Source: JACQFK01 sp964619955 (GTDB lineage: Bacteria; Planctomycetota; MHYJ01; JACPRB01). From it: a stretch of 14,192 nucleotides of DNA. The notes beneath the pieces are model-generated. The model made no database searches and was not told where the DNA came from. It was given only the letters and a program-made list of their open reading frames with translations. The DNA is taken from assembly GCA_964619955.1 (NCBI GenBank), contig CAZUJF010000061.1, forward strand, positions 1 through 14,192, given 5' to 3'. Positions 1 through 9,709 of the stretch are shown piece after piece. Both the position numbers and the translations under genes were made by a program. Within the stretch, counting starts at the first letter, position 1, and each line of letters starts with the position of its first letter.

Positions 1-20
1 GCACGCACGGTTTGAAAGGG

Positions 21-49
21 AGGGCCTGCCCGTAAGGGCAGGCCCTTAC
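21..49. repeat. Composite palindrome with two alternative hairpins
   Basis: A perfect 11-bp inverted repeat (21-31 with 36-46) closes a GTAA tetraloop, which fits the GNRA class. A second, overlapping hairpin can form from GTAAGGG (32-38) and CCCTTAC (43-49) around CAGG. The two structures exclude each other. There is no clear T-run after it, so it is a poor intrinsic terminator for an upstream gene. On the minus strand it reads GTAA followed by a GC palindrome, which recalls REP-type elements (a GTAG-like tetranucleotide followed by a hairpin). That comparison is inference. It sits only a few bases before the first possible start codon of the following gene. Confidence 0.6.
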
Positions 50-51
50 CA

Positions 52-678
52 ATGGCGCACATGAGAAGTCATCCGGGGCGCTGGATGATCAGGTCGTGTC
101 TCCTGGCGGTCCTGCTGGCCGCGGGCTGCAGCCCCTATGCTTCCTACCGCTTTACGGGTACTGATGTCCACTACCGCCAAGGCATGATTCAGGGTCGCAA
201 AGACCTGGATCGAATCCTGATCGTCAACAATGCCTATAAATTCGGGATTCGGCTGCCGTATGCGGAGGATTGGGTTTTCCAGCCTTCTCCCGGAAAGCCC
301 CTCTACGCAAGCTCCCGTCAACTGCAGATGGCGGCCAGCGTGATGGCCGGCAGGATCGAGACCCGGCCGTTTGATGAAGCCGCCTATCTGGGGGAAGAAC
401 TGAAGCGAATCGAGCAGATTTGTCTCGACCTTGGTGGGAAGGTGACAAGGTCGAAGGTGATCGACTTCGAGGGGCGGCGGGTGTTGACGTACCGAACCCG
501 GCTGGAGACCCCCTCAGGGGCGGTGGAACAAGAGCATTTCTGGGGCGTCCAGCAGGAGGCAACGGGGGAGCGATTCGACATCCATCTCTCAACGCTTCAC
601 CTCGAAAAGGAGAAACTCCAAGAAGTGGCTGTCGTTGCGGTCCTGATCATTCTCAATGAGTTCAGGTATCTTCCGTGA
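52..678 (+). CDS. Hypothetical lipoprotein
   Basis: Predicted secreted lipoprotein of up to 208 residues and unknown function. A lipobox (LAAG before Cys26) follows a short hydrophobic stretch, so signal peptidase II processing and lipid anchoring are likely. The start is unresolved. ATG at 52, 61 and 85 are all in frame; 85 has a GGGG stretch six bases upstream and gives a compact signal peptide (MIRSCLLAVLLAAG), whereas 52 and 61 have no visible ribosome binding site. The mature part has a pattern like FGIRLPYAEDW, followed by alternating strands and helices, which loosely recalls PsbP/DcrB-like lipoproteins; this is a weak guess. Codon use is less GC-biased than in the genes downstream: 16 of the first 50 codons after ATG 61 end in A or T by my count. 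Confidence 0.8.
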   Translation: MAHMRSHPGRWMIRSCLLAVLLAAGCSPYASYRFTGTDVHYRQGMIQGRKDLDRILIVNNAYKFGIRLPYAEDWVFQPSPGKPLYASSRQLQMAASVMAGRIETRPFDEAAYLGEELKRIEQICLDLGGKVTRSKVIDFEGRRVLTYRTRLETPSGAVEQEHFWGVQQEATGERFDIHLSTLHLEKEKLQEVAVVAVLIILNEFRYLP

Positions 679-744
679 GCGCTGCAGGTGACTCGGGATT
701 GCCCTCCTTCGCCCTTGGGGGGTTGGCTTCGGAGGGTTTCGCCC

Positions 745-772
745 GCCGTAAGGATTTGGGGCTTCTTACGGC
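745..772. repeat. Inverted repeat upstream of the small-ORF promoter
   Basis: GCCGTAAG (745-752) and CTTACGGC (765-772) form a perfect 8-bp stem. One G-T and one A-T pair can extend it to 10 bp around an 8-base loop. It lies about 65 bp after the lipoprotein stop and 11 bp before the -35 box of the next promoter. No T-run follows, so it is not a typical Rho-independent terminator. Its arms share the CGTAAG/CTTAC core with the palindrome at 21-49, which suggests either related dispersed repeats or an operator. Confidence 0.5.
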
Positions 773-782
773 AGGCTCAAGG

Positions 783-810
783 TTGTTTCGGGCGGCAGGC
801 GCCGTATAAT
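783..810 (+). promoter_or_regulatory. Sigma70-type promoter for the small ORF and probably secA
   Basis: TTGTTT (783-788) and a consensus TATAAT (805-810) are separated by 16 bp in an otherwise very GC-rich region. Transcription would be expected to begin around 816-818, only a few bases before the ATG at 821, so the first gene would have almost no 5' leader. No other convincing promoter is seen before secA, so this one probably drives the downstream operon as well. Confidence 0.65.
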
Positions 811-820
811 ATCCCCCGAC

Positions 821-1081
821 ATGCTGCCCCCGATGATCTCGCTCCTGGTGGCCGGATCGGTCCAGTTCGCGACCGAGGTCCGCGCGCCGGAGGATCTCGC
901 CTTCATCGCGATCGAAGGGGCGCGCTCGTTCAGCACCGCGCCGGCCCCCGAGCTGGAATCGCCCGAGGGTCATCCGGCGCCGCGGCTCTGCGCCGCCCGC
1001 CTGCCGGGGCCCAAGCCGCTCCCGCTCGCGCCCCGCGTCACCTACGACTGGCGCTCGCCGGTCTTCTTCGACTTCCCGTAG
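821..1081 (+). CDS. Small proline-rich protein of unknown function upstream of secA
   Basis: An 86-residue ORF that I do not recognise. Coding is supported by codon use: only about 6 of 86 codons end in A or T, which matches secA and the other GC-rich genes. The N-terminus has a short hydrophobic run (ISLLVAGSV, residues 6-14) without the positive charge of a normal signal peptide. Residues 41-86 hold twelve prolines. The protein ends in W77-R-S-P-V-F-F-D-F-P86, with Pro as the last residue. There is no Shine-Dalgarno, and the start lies 10 nt after a TATAAT box, so translation may be leaderless. The stop lies 66 nt before the secA start. It could be a structural protein or a leader peptide controlling secA; neither is shown. 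Confidence 0.6.
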   Translation: MLPPMISLLVAGSVQFATEVRAPEDLAFIAIEGARSFSTAPAPELESPEGHPAPRLCAARLPGPKPLPLAPRVTYDWRSPVFFDFP

Positions 1082-1147
1082 CACGCCCTCCGGCCGCATC
1101 CCGCCGTCCCCCTTCGTCCCCTTGTTTTTTGAATTTCGGATTTGATC

Positions 1148-4051
<2,904 letters not shown>

Positions 4052-4071
4052 ACGCGGCCGGGGACTGACCG

Positions 4072-5334
4072 ATGGGACTGCTTCTGGACGCCGCCTACCT
4101 GACGGCGGGGCTGCTGGCCTCGCCCTGGCTGGCGCTCAAGCTGCTCGTCGATCCCCGCTTCCGGCACCGCCTTTCCGAGCGCTTCGGGGCGCGTCCCGCC
4201 GCGGAGGGGGAGGCTCCCCTCTGGATCCACTGCGCGTCCGTCGGCGAGGTGAACCTCGTCAAGCCGCTGGTGAAAAAACTCAAGGCCGCCCATCCGGGCC
4301 TGCCCCTCGTGTTCTCGACCGTCACGCGGTCGGGACGCGAGAATGCGGGGCAGGCGTTCCCCGGCCACCCGGTCGCGTACTTCCCGCTGGACTTCAGCCT
4401 GGCCGCGGGCCGCGCGCTCCGGCGGCTGCGCCCCCGCGGCGTCGTCCTGGTGGAGCTGGAGGTCTGGCCGAACTTCATGGCGGCCTGCGAGCGGCGAAAG
4501 GTGCCGGTGCTGGTGATCAACGGCCGGATGACGGAGCGCTCGTTCAGGCGCTACCGCCGCTTCCGGGGCCTCTTCGGCCCCGCCTTCCGGCGCCTCGCCG
4601 GGGCGGGCGTGCAGAGCGCGGAGGTGGCGGCCCGCTTCCGGGATCTGGGGGCGGACCCCGTCGTGACGGGCAATCTCAAGTTCGACGCGGGGCTGGACTT
4701 CGATCCGGCGGAGGAATCCGCCCGCTGGCGCCGGGAGCTGGCGCTGGGGGACGCCCCCGTGCTCGTCGGAGGCTCCACGCATGAACCGGAGGAGCGGATC
4801 CTCGCGCATGCGTACCAGCGGCTGCGGGCCTCGATTCCGGGGCTGCGGCTGGTGATCGCCCCCCGGCACCTGGAGCGCCTGCCCGAGGTCCAGAAAGCGG
4901 TTGAAGCAGCGGGATTCACCTGCTATAAGAGGTCGCAATTATTCCCGGGCGGCCCCTCGGAGGGGGTCGTCCTCCTCGACACGGTCGGGGAGCTCTCCCG
5001 GCTCTATGCGGCCGCCAACGCCGTGATGATCGGCGGGACCTTCTGTCCCCGGGGGGGGCAGAACATGCTGGAGCCGGCGGTTCTGGGCAAGCCCGTCGTC
5101 AGCGGTCCGAGCTTCTCCAACTTCGAGGAGATCGCCCGGTTGCTGGTGGAGGCGGGCGGCATGCGGGTGCTGGACAACCCGGTGGATCTGGGGCTGGCGC
5201 TCGAGGAGTTGCTGCGGGATCCGGCCTTGGCGGCCCGTGTGGGCGCCAAGGGGGCCGCGGCGGTCGGGGCGGGCAGGGGCGCGCTGGAAGCGACCCTCCG
5301 CCTGATTGAAGGGCAATTGTTGAAAGGGGCGTAA
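4072..5334 (+). CDS. waaA: 3-deoxy-D-manno-octulosonic acid (Kdo) transferase
   Basis: Inner-membrane GT30 glycosyltransferase that moves Kdo from CMP-Kdo onto the lipid A precursor, the first step of the lipopolysaccharide inner core. At 420 residues it has the normal family length. A hydrophobic N-terminal anchor (about residues 3-25) is followed by HCASVGE (53-59), whose Glu59 corresponds to the catalytic base of the family. Next come VELEVWPNF, GSTHEPEE near 235, and the nucleotide-binding GGTFCPRGGQNMLEP region after about residue 320. Its presence is the main evidence for a diderm organism. It begins 20 bp after the secA stop, with GGGGA upstream of the ATG, and runs to within 3 bp of metK. 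How many Kdo residues it adds cannot be told from sequence. Confidence 0.95.
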   Translation: MGLLLDAAYLTAGLLASPWLALKLLVDPRFRHRLSERFGARPAAEGEAPLWIHCASVGEVNLVKPLVKKLKAAHPGLPLVFSTVTRSGRENAGQAFPGHPVAYFPLDFSLAAGRALRRLRPRGVVLVELEVWPNFMAACERRKVPVLVINGRMTERSFRRYRRFRGLFGPAFRRLAGAGVQSAEVAARFRDLGADPVVTGNLKFDAGLDFDPAEESARWRRELALGDAPVLVGGSTHEPEERILAHAYQRLRASIPGLRLVIAPRHLERLPEVQKAVEAAGFTCYKRSQLFPGGPSEGVVLLDTVGELSRLYAAANAVMIGGTFCPRGGQNMLEPAVLGKPVVSGPSFSNFEEIARLLVEAGGMRVLDNPVDLGLALEELLRDPALAARVGAKGAAAVGAGRGALEATLRLIEGQLLKGA

Positions 5335-5337
5335 GCC

Positions 5338-6546
5338 GTGGCTAGAGAAGGAAAGTGGTTCTTCACCTCCGAGTCGGTCACCATGGGCCACCCGGACAAG
5401 ATGTGCGACCAGATCTCGGACGCGATCCTCGACGCCATCCTCAAGGAGGATCCGCACGCCCGCGTGGCCTGCGAGTCGCTCGTGAAGACCGGCATGGCGC
5501 TCGTCGCCGGCGAGATCACGACGAAGACCTACGTCGAATTCCCCGACATCGTCCGCCAGACGATCAAGGAGATCGGCTACGACTCCAGCGAGATCGGCTT
5601 CGACTACCACACCTGCGCGGTCCTGACCTCGGTGTCCCAGCAGTCCGCGGACATCGACGAGGCCGTCACCGCCGACAAGTCCAAGAGCAAGGACATCGGC
5701 GCCGGCGACCAGGGCATCATGTTCGGGTACGCCTCGAACGAGACCGAGAACTACATGCCGCTGCCGATCGACCTCGCCCGCAAGATCTGCTGGCGCGCGG
5801 CCGAGGTTAGGCAGAACGGCGAGGTGGGCTGGCTCCGTCCGGACGGCAAGGCCCAGGTGACGATCGAGTACGACGGCGACCGCCCCTCCCGCATCCACAC
5901 GGTGGTCGCCTCCATGCAGCACAACCCCAACGTCAGCCAGAAGCAGATCACCCAGGACCTCATCGAGAAGGTGATCAAGCCCGTGCTGCCGCCGGGCCTG
6001 GTGGACAAGAACATCATCTATCACATCAACCCCTCCGGGCGCTTCGTCATCGGCGGCCCCCAGGGGGACTGCGGCGTGACGGGCCGGAAGATCATCTGCG
6101 ACACCTACGGCGGCATGGGCCACCACGGCGGCGGCGCGTTCAGCGGCAAGGATCCGACCAAGGTCGACCGCAGCGCCTCCTACGCCGCGCGCCATGCGGC
6201 GAAAAACGTCGTGGCGGCCGGCCTGGCCGACCGCTGCGAGATCCAGCTGTCCTACGCGATCGGCGTGGCGAAGCCCCTCTCGGTGTTCGTGGAGACCTTC
6301 GGCACGGGGAAGATCGCGACGGACAAGCTCACGAAGATCGTCGAGGAGAGCTTCGACTTCACGCCGCGCGGACTGATCGAGTACTACAACCTGCGCCGTC
6401 CGATCTACAAGAACACCGCGCGCTGGGGCCATGTCGGCGTCGACCGCCCCGAGTGCACCTGGGAGAAGATCGAGAAGGTGGAGCAGCTGCGCCGCGCCGC
6501 GGGCCTGAAGGTCGAAGCCAAGAAGCCCGCCAAGGCCCGCAAGTAA
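5338..6546 (+). CDS. metK: S-adenosylmethionine synthetase
   Basis: Cytosolic enzyme making S-adenosylmethionine from methionine and ATP. It starts at GTG 5338, eight bases after AGGGG, and only 3 bp after the waaA stop. Family motifs are intact: TSESVTMGHPDK near the N-terminus (ATP-binding His), the hexapeptide region GAGDQGIMFGYA, and the glycine-rich loop GGGAFSGKDPTKVDRSA. Its 402 residues are slightly longer than usual because of a basic Lys/Ala/Arg tail (AKKPAKARK). No SAM riboswitch can fit in the 3-bp gap, so expression probably follows the upstream envelope genes. The usual methionine-cycle partners, such as ahcY or metE/H, are not next to it. Confidence 0.98.
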   Translation: MAREGKWFFTSESVTMGHPDKMCDQISDAILDAILKEDPHARVACESLVKTGMALVAGEITTKTYVEFPDIVRQTIKEIGYDSSEIGFDYHTCAVLTSVSQQSADIDEAVTADKSKSKDIGAGDQGIMFGYASNETENYMPLPIDLARKICWRAAEVRQNGEVGWLRPDGKAQVTIEYDGDRPSRIHTVVASMQHNPNVSQKQITQDLIEKVIKPVLPPGLVDKNIIYHINPSGRFVIGGPQGDCGVTGRKIICDTYGGMGHHGGGAFSGKDPTKVDRSASYAARHAAKNVVAAGLADRCEIQLSYAIGVAKPLSVFVETFGTGKIATDKLTKIVEESFDFTPRGLIEYYNLRRPIYKNTARWGHVGVDRPECTWEKIEKVEQLRRAAGLKVEAKKPAKARK

Positions 6547-6559
6547 GGCGGGCCCCGGC

Positions 6560-7648
6560 GTGGAGAAGTACCGCATCGCGATCGTGAAGGACTTCCTGCC
6601 CCTCATGCGGGGGGCGGAACGGGTCCTGGAGGCGTGGTGCGAGGTCTGGCCGGACGCCGACATCCACGCGCTCTTCCACACGAAGGGCGCGCTCACGCCC
6701 ACCATCGAGTCGCACGCCATCCACACGACGTTCCTGCAGAAGTTCCCGGCGATCCACTCGAAGTATCCCTACTACCTCGGCTTCATGCCCCGCGCGATCG
6801 AGTCGCTCGACCTGCGCGGCTACGACGTCGTCCTCTCCATGAGCCAGTGCGTCGCGAAGGGGGCGCCCGCCCCCGGGCTGCACCTCTGCTACTGCCTGAC
6901 GCCGATGCGCTACATCTGGGACAAGGTGGACGACTACTTCGGCCGGGGCCTCAAGCGCCTGCTCGCCTCGCCGATGATTTCCTCGCTGCGGCGCTGGGAC
7001 CTGGAAACGGTGCCGCGCGTCCACAAGTGGGTGGCCATCTCGACGGAGGTTCAGGACCGGATCCGGAGGCGCTACAACCGGGAATCCGAGCTGCTCTTTC
7101 CGCCGGGCAACGACGCCTATTACACGCCCTCCGCGCAGGCGCGGGAGGACTGGTACCTCTACGTCGGCGGCCTGGTGCCGTACAAGCGCGTCGATCTCGC
7201 CATCGAGGCCTGCCGCAGGCTGGGGCGGAGACTCAAGGTGATCGGCAGCGGCTCGCACGAGCGGAAGATCCGCGCGCTCGGCCACGCGGAATTCCTCGGC
7301 TGGCAGTCCGACGAGGCGATCCGCGACCATTACCGGCGCTGCCGCGGGCTCCTCTTCCCTGGCGAGGAGGATTTCGGCATCGTGCCGGTCGAGGCGCAGC
7401 TCTGCGGGGCCCCCGTGATCGCCTTCGCGAAAGGCGGCGCGCTCGACACGGTGACGGAGGCCACGGGCCTGCTCTACTCGGGATCCCTCGAGGAGGCGAT
7501 CCCGGCGTTCGAGCGCCGGACCTTCGACCCGGCGGCGGCGCGGCAGAACGCGCTGCGCTTCGGCCGCGAGGAGCACAAGCGCGCGATCCGGGCCCTGGTC
7601 GAACGCGCCCTCGAGGAGCGGCGCCGCGGGGCGGGCCCCTCATGTTAG
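6560..7648 (+). CDS. Family 4 glycosyltransferase, WbaZ-like
   Basis: GT-B retaining glycosyltransferase, probably adding a sugar such as mannose to a lipid-linked surface glycan on the cytoplasmic face of the membrane. It starts at GTG 6560, 13 bp after metK, with only a weak AAGG upstream. The N-terminal domain opens with RIAIVKDFLPLMRGAERVL, and the acceptor domain carries CLTPMRYIWDKVDDY (112-126), a hallmark of WbaZ-like enzymes. The C-terminal domain has YVGGLVPYKRVDLAI (201-215) and the EX7E motif EDFGIVPVE (270-278). The full length is 362 residues. Donor and acceptor are not predictable here. It is followed after 10 bp by the sugar-phosphate transferase that would start such a glycan. 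Confidence 0.9.
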   Translation: MEKYRIAIVKDFLPLMRGAERVLEAWCEVWPDADIHALFHTKGALTPTIESHAIHTTFLQKFPAIHSKYPYYLGFMPRAIESLDLRGYDVVLSMSQCVAKGAPAPGLHLCYCLTPMRYIWDKVDDYFGRGLKRLLASPMISSLRRWDLETVPRVHKWVAISTEVQDRIRRRYNRESELLFPPGNDAYYTPSAQAREDWYLYVGGLVPYKRVDLAIEACRRLGRRLKVIGSGSHERKIRALGHAEFLGWQSDEAIRDHYRRCRGLLFPGEEDFGIVPVEAQLCGAPVIAFAKGGALDTVTEATGLLYSGSLEEAIPAFERRTFDPAAARQNALRFGREEHKRAIRALVERALEERRRGAGPSC

Positions 7649-7658
7649 GATCCACGGC

Positions 7659-9071
7659 ATGACGAGCCGGCGCCGGACCGTGTCCGGATACCTTCTGGGG
7701 ATCTTCGAGCTGGCGCTGGGCGCCGGGGCGTTCTTCGCCGCCGGATGGATCCGTTCGCGACTGCCGGCGGAGGCGGAGCGCCCCTTCAGCCTGGACAGCC
7801 ATCTCTGGCTGCTCCCCGCGTCGCTGGCGGTCTGGATCCTGCCCCTCTGGCGCTGGGGCTTCCATCGCGGCGGGAGGATCGGAAGCGCGTGGGCCGAGCT
7901 GCGGAAGGTCAGCCTGACGGTGGGCGGCGGCTCCCTGCTGCTGGTGGCGGTCCTGGTCGCCCGGAAATTCGATCCTTCCCGCGGCTTCCTCGGCCTCTTC
8001 GTGGGCCTGGACTGGACCCTGCTGCTCCTGTTCCGGCTCGCGCTGCTGTCCATGGCGCAGCATCAGCGGAAACGCGGGTATGACCGGGCCTACGTGCTGG
8101 TCGCGGGGACGGGGCAGGCGGCGCGCCGGCACGCCCGCGCGCTGCGGGAGCACCCGGAATGGGGCCTCGAGGTCCGGGGCCTGCTCTCCGAGGTGCCGCG
8201 GCTCTCCGTGTCCGAGCTCGACGGCTTCAAGGTCCTGGGTTCGATCGACGAACTGCCCGCGCTGCTGCGCCGGGAGGTCGTCGACGAGGTGCACTTCGCC
8301 GTCTCCCGCCGGACGCTGGAGCGGCTCGACAAGGCGCTCGGCGCCTGCGACGAGGTCGGGGTCGTCTCGCGCGTGGGCCTCGGGCTGCTCGGCCGCCTGA
8401 ACTCCCGGCCCTCGATCGAAGTGATGGACGGGGCGCCGCTGCTCACGCTCTCCTCGGCGCCCCGGGACGAGGCGGCGCTCGCGGTGAAGCGCGCGCTGGA
8501 CGTGATCGTGAGCGGGGCGGCGCTGCTCGCCGCGTCCCCGCTGCTCCTGCTGTCGATGCTCGCGGTGAAGCTGACGTCGCCGGGACCGGTCGTCTTCCGC
8601 CAGACCCGCGCGGGCATGAACGGCCGGAGCTTCACGCTCTACAAGCTGCGCACGATGGTGCAGGACGCGGAGGCGCTGAAGGCCTCCCTCGAAGCGAAAA
8701 ACGAGATGGACGGGCCCGTCTTCAAGATCAGGAAGGACCCGCGCATCACGCGGGTCGGCGCCGTGCTCCGCAAGACCTCGATCGACGAGCTGCCCCAGCT
8801 CTGGAACGTGCTGCGCGGGGACATGTCGCTCGTGGGGCCGCGTCCGGCGCTCCCGGCGGAGGTGGGGAAGTACGAGCCCTGGCAGCGCCGCCGCCTCTCC
8901 ATGCGCCCGGGCATCACCTGCGTCTGGCAGGTGAGCGGCCGCAACAGCGTGGATTTCAAGCGCTGGATGGAGATGGACCTCGAGTACATCGACGAGTGGT
9001 CGCTCGGGCTGGACTTCAAGCTGCTGCTGAAGACGATCCCCGCCGTGCTCTTCTCGCGCGGGGCGAGCTGA
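7659..9071 (+). CDS. Polyprenyl-phosphate sugar-1-phosphate transferase (WcaJ/EpsE type)
   Basis: Large-form initiating transferase that loads a hexose-1-phosphate from a nucleotide sugar onto undecaprenyl phosphate, the first step of exopolysaccharide or O-antigen repeat synthesis. Four N-terminal membrane helices (about 8-30, 47-66, 86-101, 108-132) precede a Rossmann-like CoA_binding_3 region (143-265). The C-terminal Bac_transf domain follows (275-470), with KRALDVIVSG, a re-entrant hydrophobic helix, YKLRTM, SIDELPQLWNVLRGDMSLVG carrying the catalytic pair D376-E377, and RPGITCVWQVSGR. The start at ATG 7659 has AGGA eight bases upstream, overlapping the previous gene's stop. It is the last gene of the operon. 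Polymerase and flippase genes are not in the window. Confidence 0.94.
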   Translation: MTSRRRTVSGYLLGIFELALGAGAFFAAGWIRSRLPAEAERPFSLDSHLWLLPASLAVWILPLWRWGFHRGGRIGSAWAELRKVSLTVGGGSLLLVAVLVARKFDPSRGFLGLFVGLDWTLLLLFRLALLSMAQHQRKRGYDRAYVLVAGTGQAARRHARALREHPEWGLEVRGLLSEVPRLSVSELDGFKVLGSIDELPALLRREVVDEVHFAVSRRTLERLDKALGACDEVGVVSRVGLGLLGRLNSRPSIEVMDGAPLLTLSSAPRDEAALAVKRALDVIVSGAALLAASPLLLLSMLAVKLTSPGPVVFRQTRAGMNGRSFTLYKLRTMVQDAEALKASLEAKNEMDGPVFKIRKDPRITRVGAVLRKTSIDELPQLWNVLRGDMSLVGPRPALPAEVGKYEPWQRRRLSMRPGITCVWQVSGRNSVDFKRWMEMDLEYIDEWSLGLDFKLLLKTIPAVLFSRGAS

Positions 9072-9083
9072 TCACTCCCCGCG
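9057..9083. terminator. Hairpin spanning both stop codons of the convergent genes
   Basis: CGCGGGG (9057-9063) pairs perfectly with CCCCGCG (9077-9083). An alternative fold gives nine pairs with a two-base bulge, including GAG (9065-9067) with CTC (9075-9077). The loop contains TGATCA (9069-9074), in which the plus-strand and minus-strand TGA stop codons abut. No T-run follows on either strand, so a classical intrinsic terminator is not demonstrated. The position suggests a bidirectional transcription block. Confidence 0.45.
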
Positions 9084-9665
9084 GACCTTCTTGACCGCGT
9101 CCTGGAGCTCCTTCAGGACGGCCTTCTGCGTCCCGCCCGGCAGGCTCTTGATGAGCGCGGGAGGATCCGTCTTGGGGTCGTAGATCGCCATCGACGGGAG
9201 GCCGGACGGCTTGAAGCCCTTCATCTCGGCGGCGTCGCGTTTCGCGTCCACCTTCACGAACGCGCAGGCGCCGAGCGCCTCGCTGATCGCGCCGTCGGAG
9301 AGCAGCTTGAGGTAGGCCTTCGAACGGGCGCCGCCTTCGCCGAAGAAGAGCACGAGCGGGTAGGGGCCCGCCTTGGCGCCGAGCAGCGCCTCCTTGAGGC
9401 TGGCCAGCCCGTCGGGGCCCTCGTCCATGTCCTCCTTCACGTTGCCCGCGAACGCGCCGGGGTTCTTGTTCCACTTGTCGACGCAGTCGGAGCAGCAGAA
9501 GGCGATGACCTTGCCCTTGTAGACGACGTGGTTGCCGGGGTCGTTCTTCCGGCCGGCCATGACCGGGCAGAGCTTGTTCACGGCGCGGGGATGCGCCTGC
9601 TGCCGGGCGGCCCCGAGCCCCGCGACGAGCAGGACCGCCAGGGCGAGGATGGACGTGGCTTTCAT
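9072..9665 (-). CDS. Secreted TRASH/YHS-like metal-binding and thioredoxin-fold protein
   Basis: A 197-residue exported protein. A signal peptide (residues 1 to about 20, KATSILALAVLLVAGLGAA) leads into a cysteine motif, C33-P-V and later F-C57-C58-S-D-C61, typical of TRASH or YHS-like heavy-metal modules. Residues about 95-195 look like a thioredoxin fold: a PLVLFF strand, then FVKVDAK, then a GLPS loop (P157) resembling the cis-proline, then IYDP. At the place where CXXC is expected it reads GEGGARSK, so redox activity is unlikely. A role in periplasmic metal sensing or delivery is plausible but unproven. The ATG has GGAG four bases and GGGAG nine bases upstream. It is 44 bp downstream of the RDD gene, and a TATAAC at 9714-9709 overlaps that gene's stop, though no good -35 is seen. 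Confidence 0.85.
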   Translation of the reverse strand: MKATSILALAVLLVAGLGAARQQAHPRAVNKLCPVMAGRKNDPGNHVVYKGKVIAFCCSDCVDKWNKNPGAFAGNVKEDMDEGPDGLASLKEALLGAKAGPYPLVLFFGEGGARSKAYLKLLSDGAISEALGACAFVKVDAKRDAAEMKGFKPSGLPSMAIYDPKTDPPALIKSLPGGTQKAVLKELQDAVKKVRGE

Positions 9666-9709
9666 GGATCTCCGCTCCCGTCCCGGAAACCCCTCCCGGA
9701 ACCGGTCTG

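Noticed and set aside
1122..1130. T-run before secA as a terminator of the small ORF
   Set aside because: No stem precedes the run, and termination here would cut secA off from the only convincing promoter.
5325..5340. SAM riboswitch before metK
   Set aside because: Only three bases separate waaA from metK, so there is no room for an aptamer.
7646..7661. TAGGAT seven bases before ATG 7659 as a further leaderless promoter
   Set aside because: The same bases contain AGGA at normal Shine-Dalgarno distance and overlap the upstream stop codon inside a compact operon, so ordinary initiation explains it.
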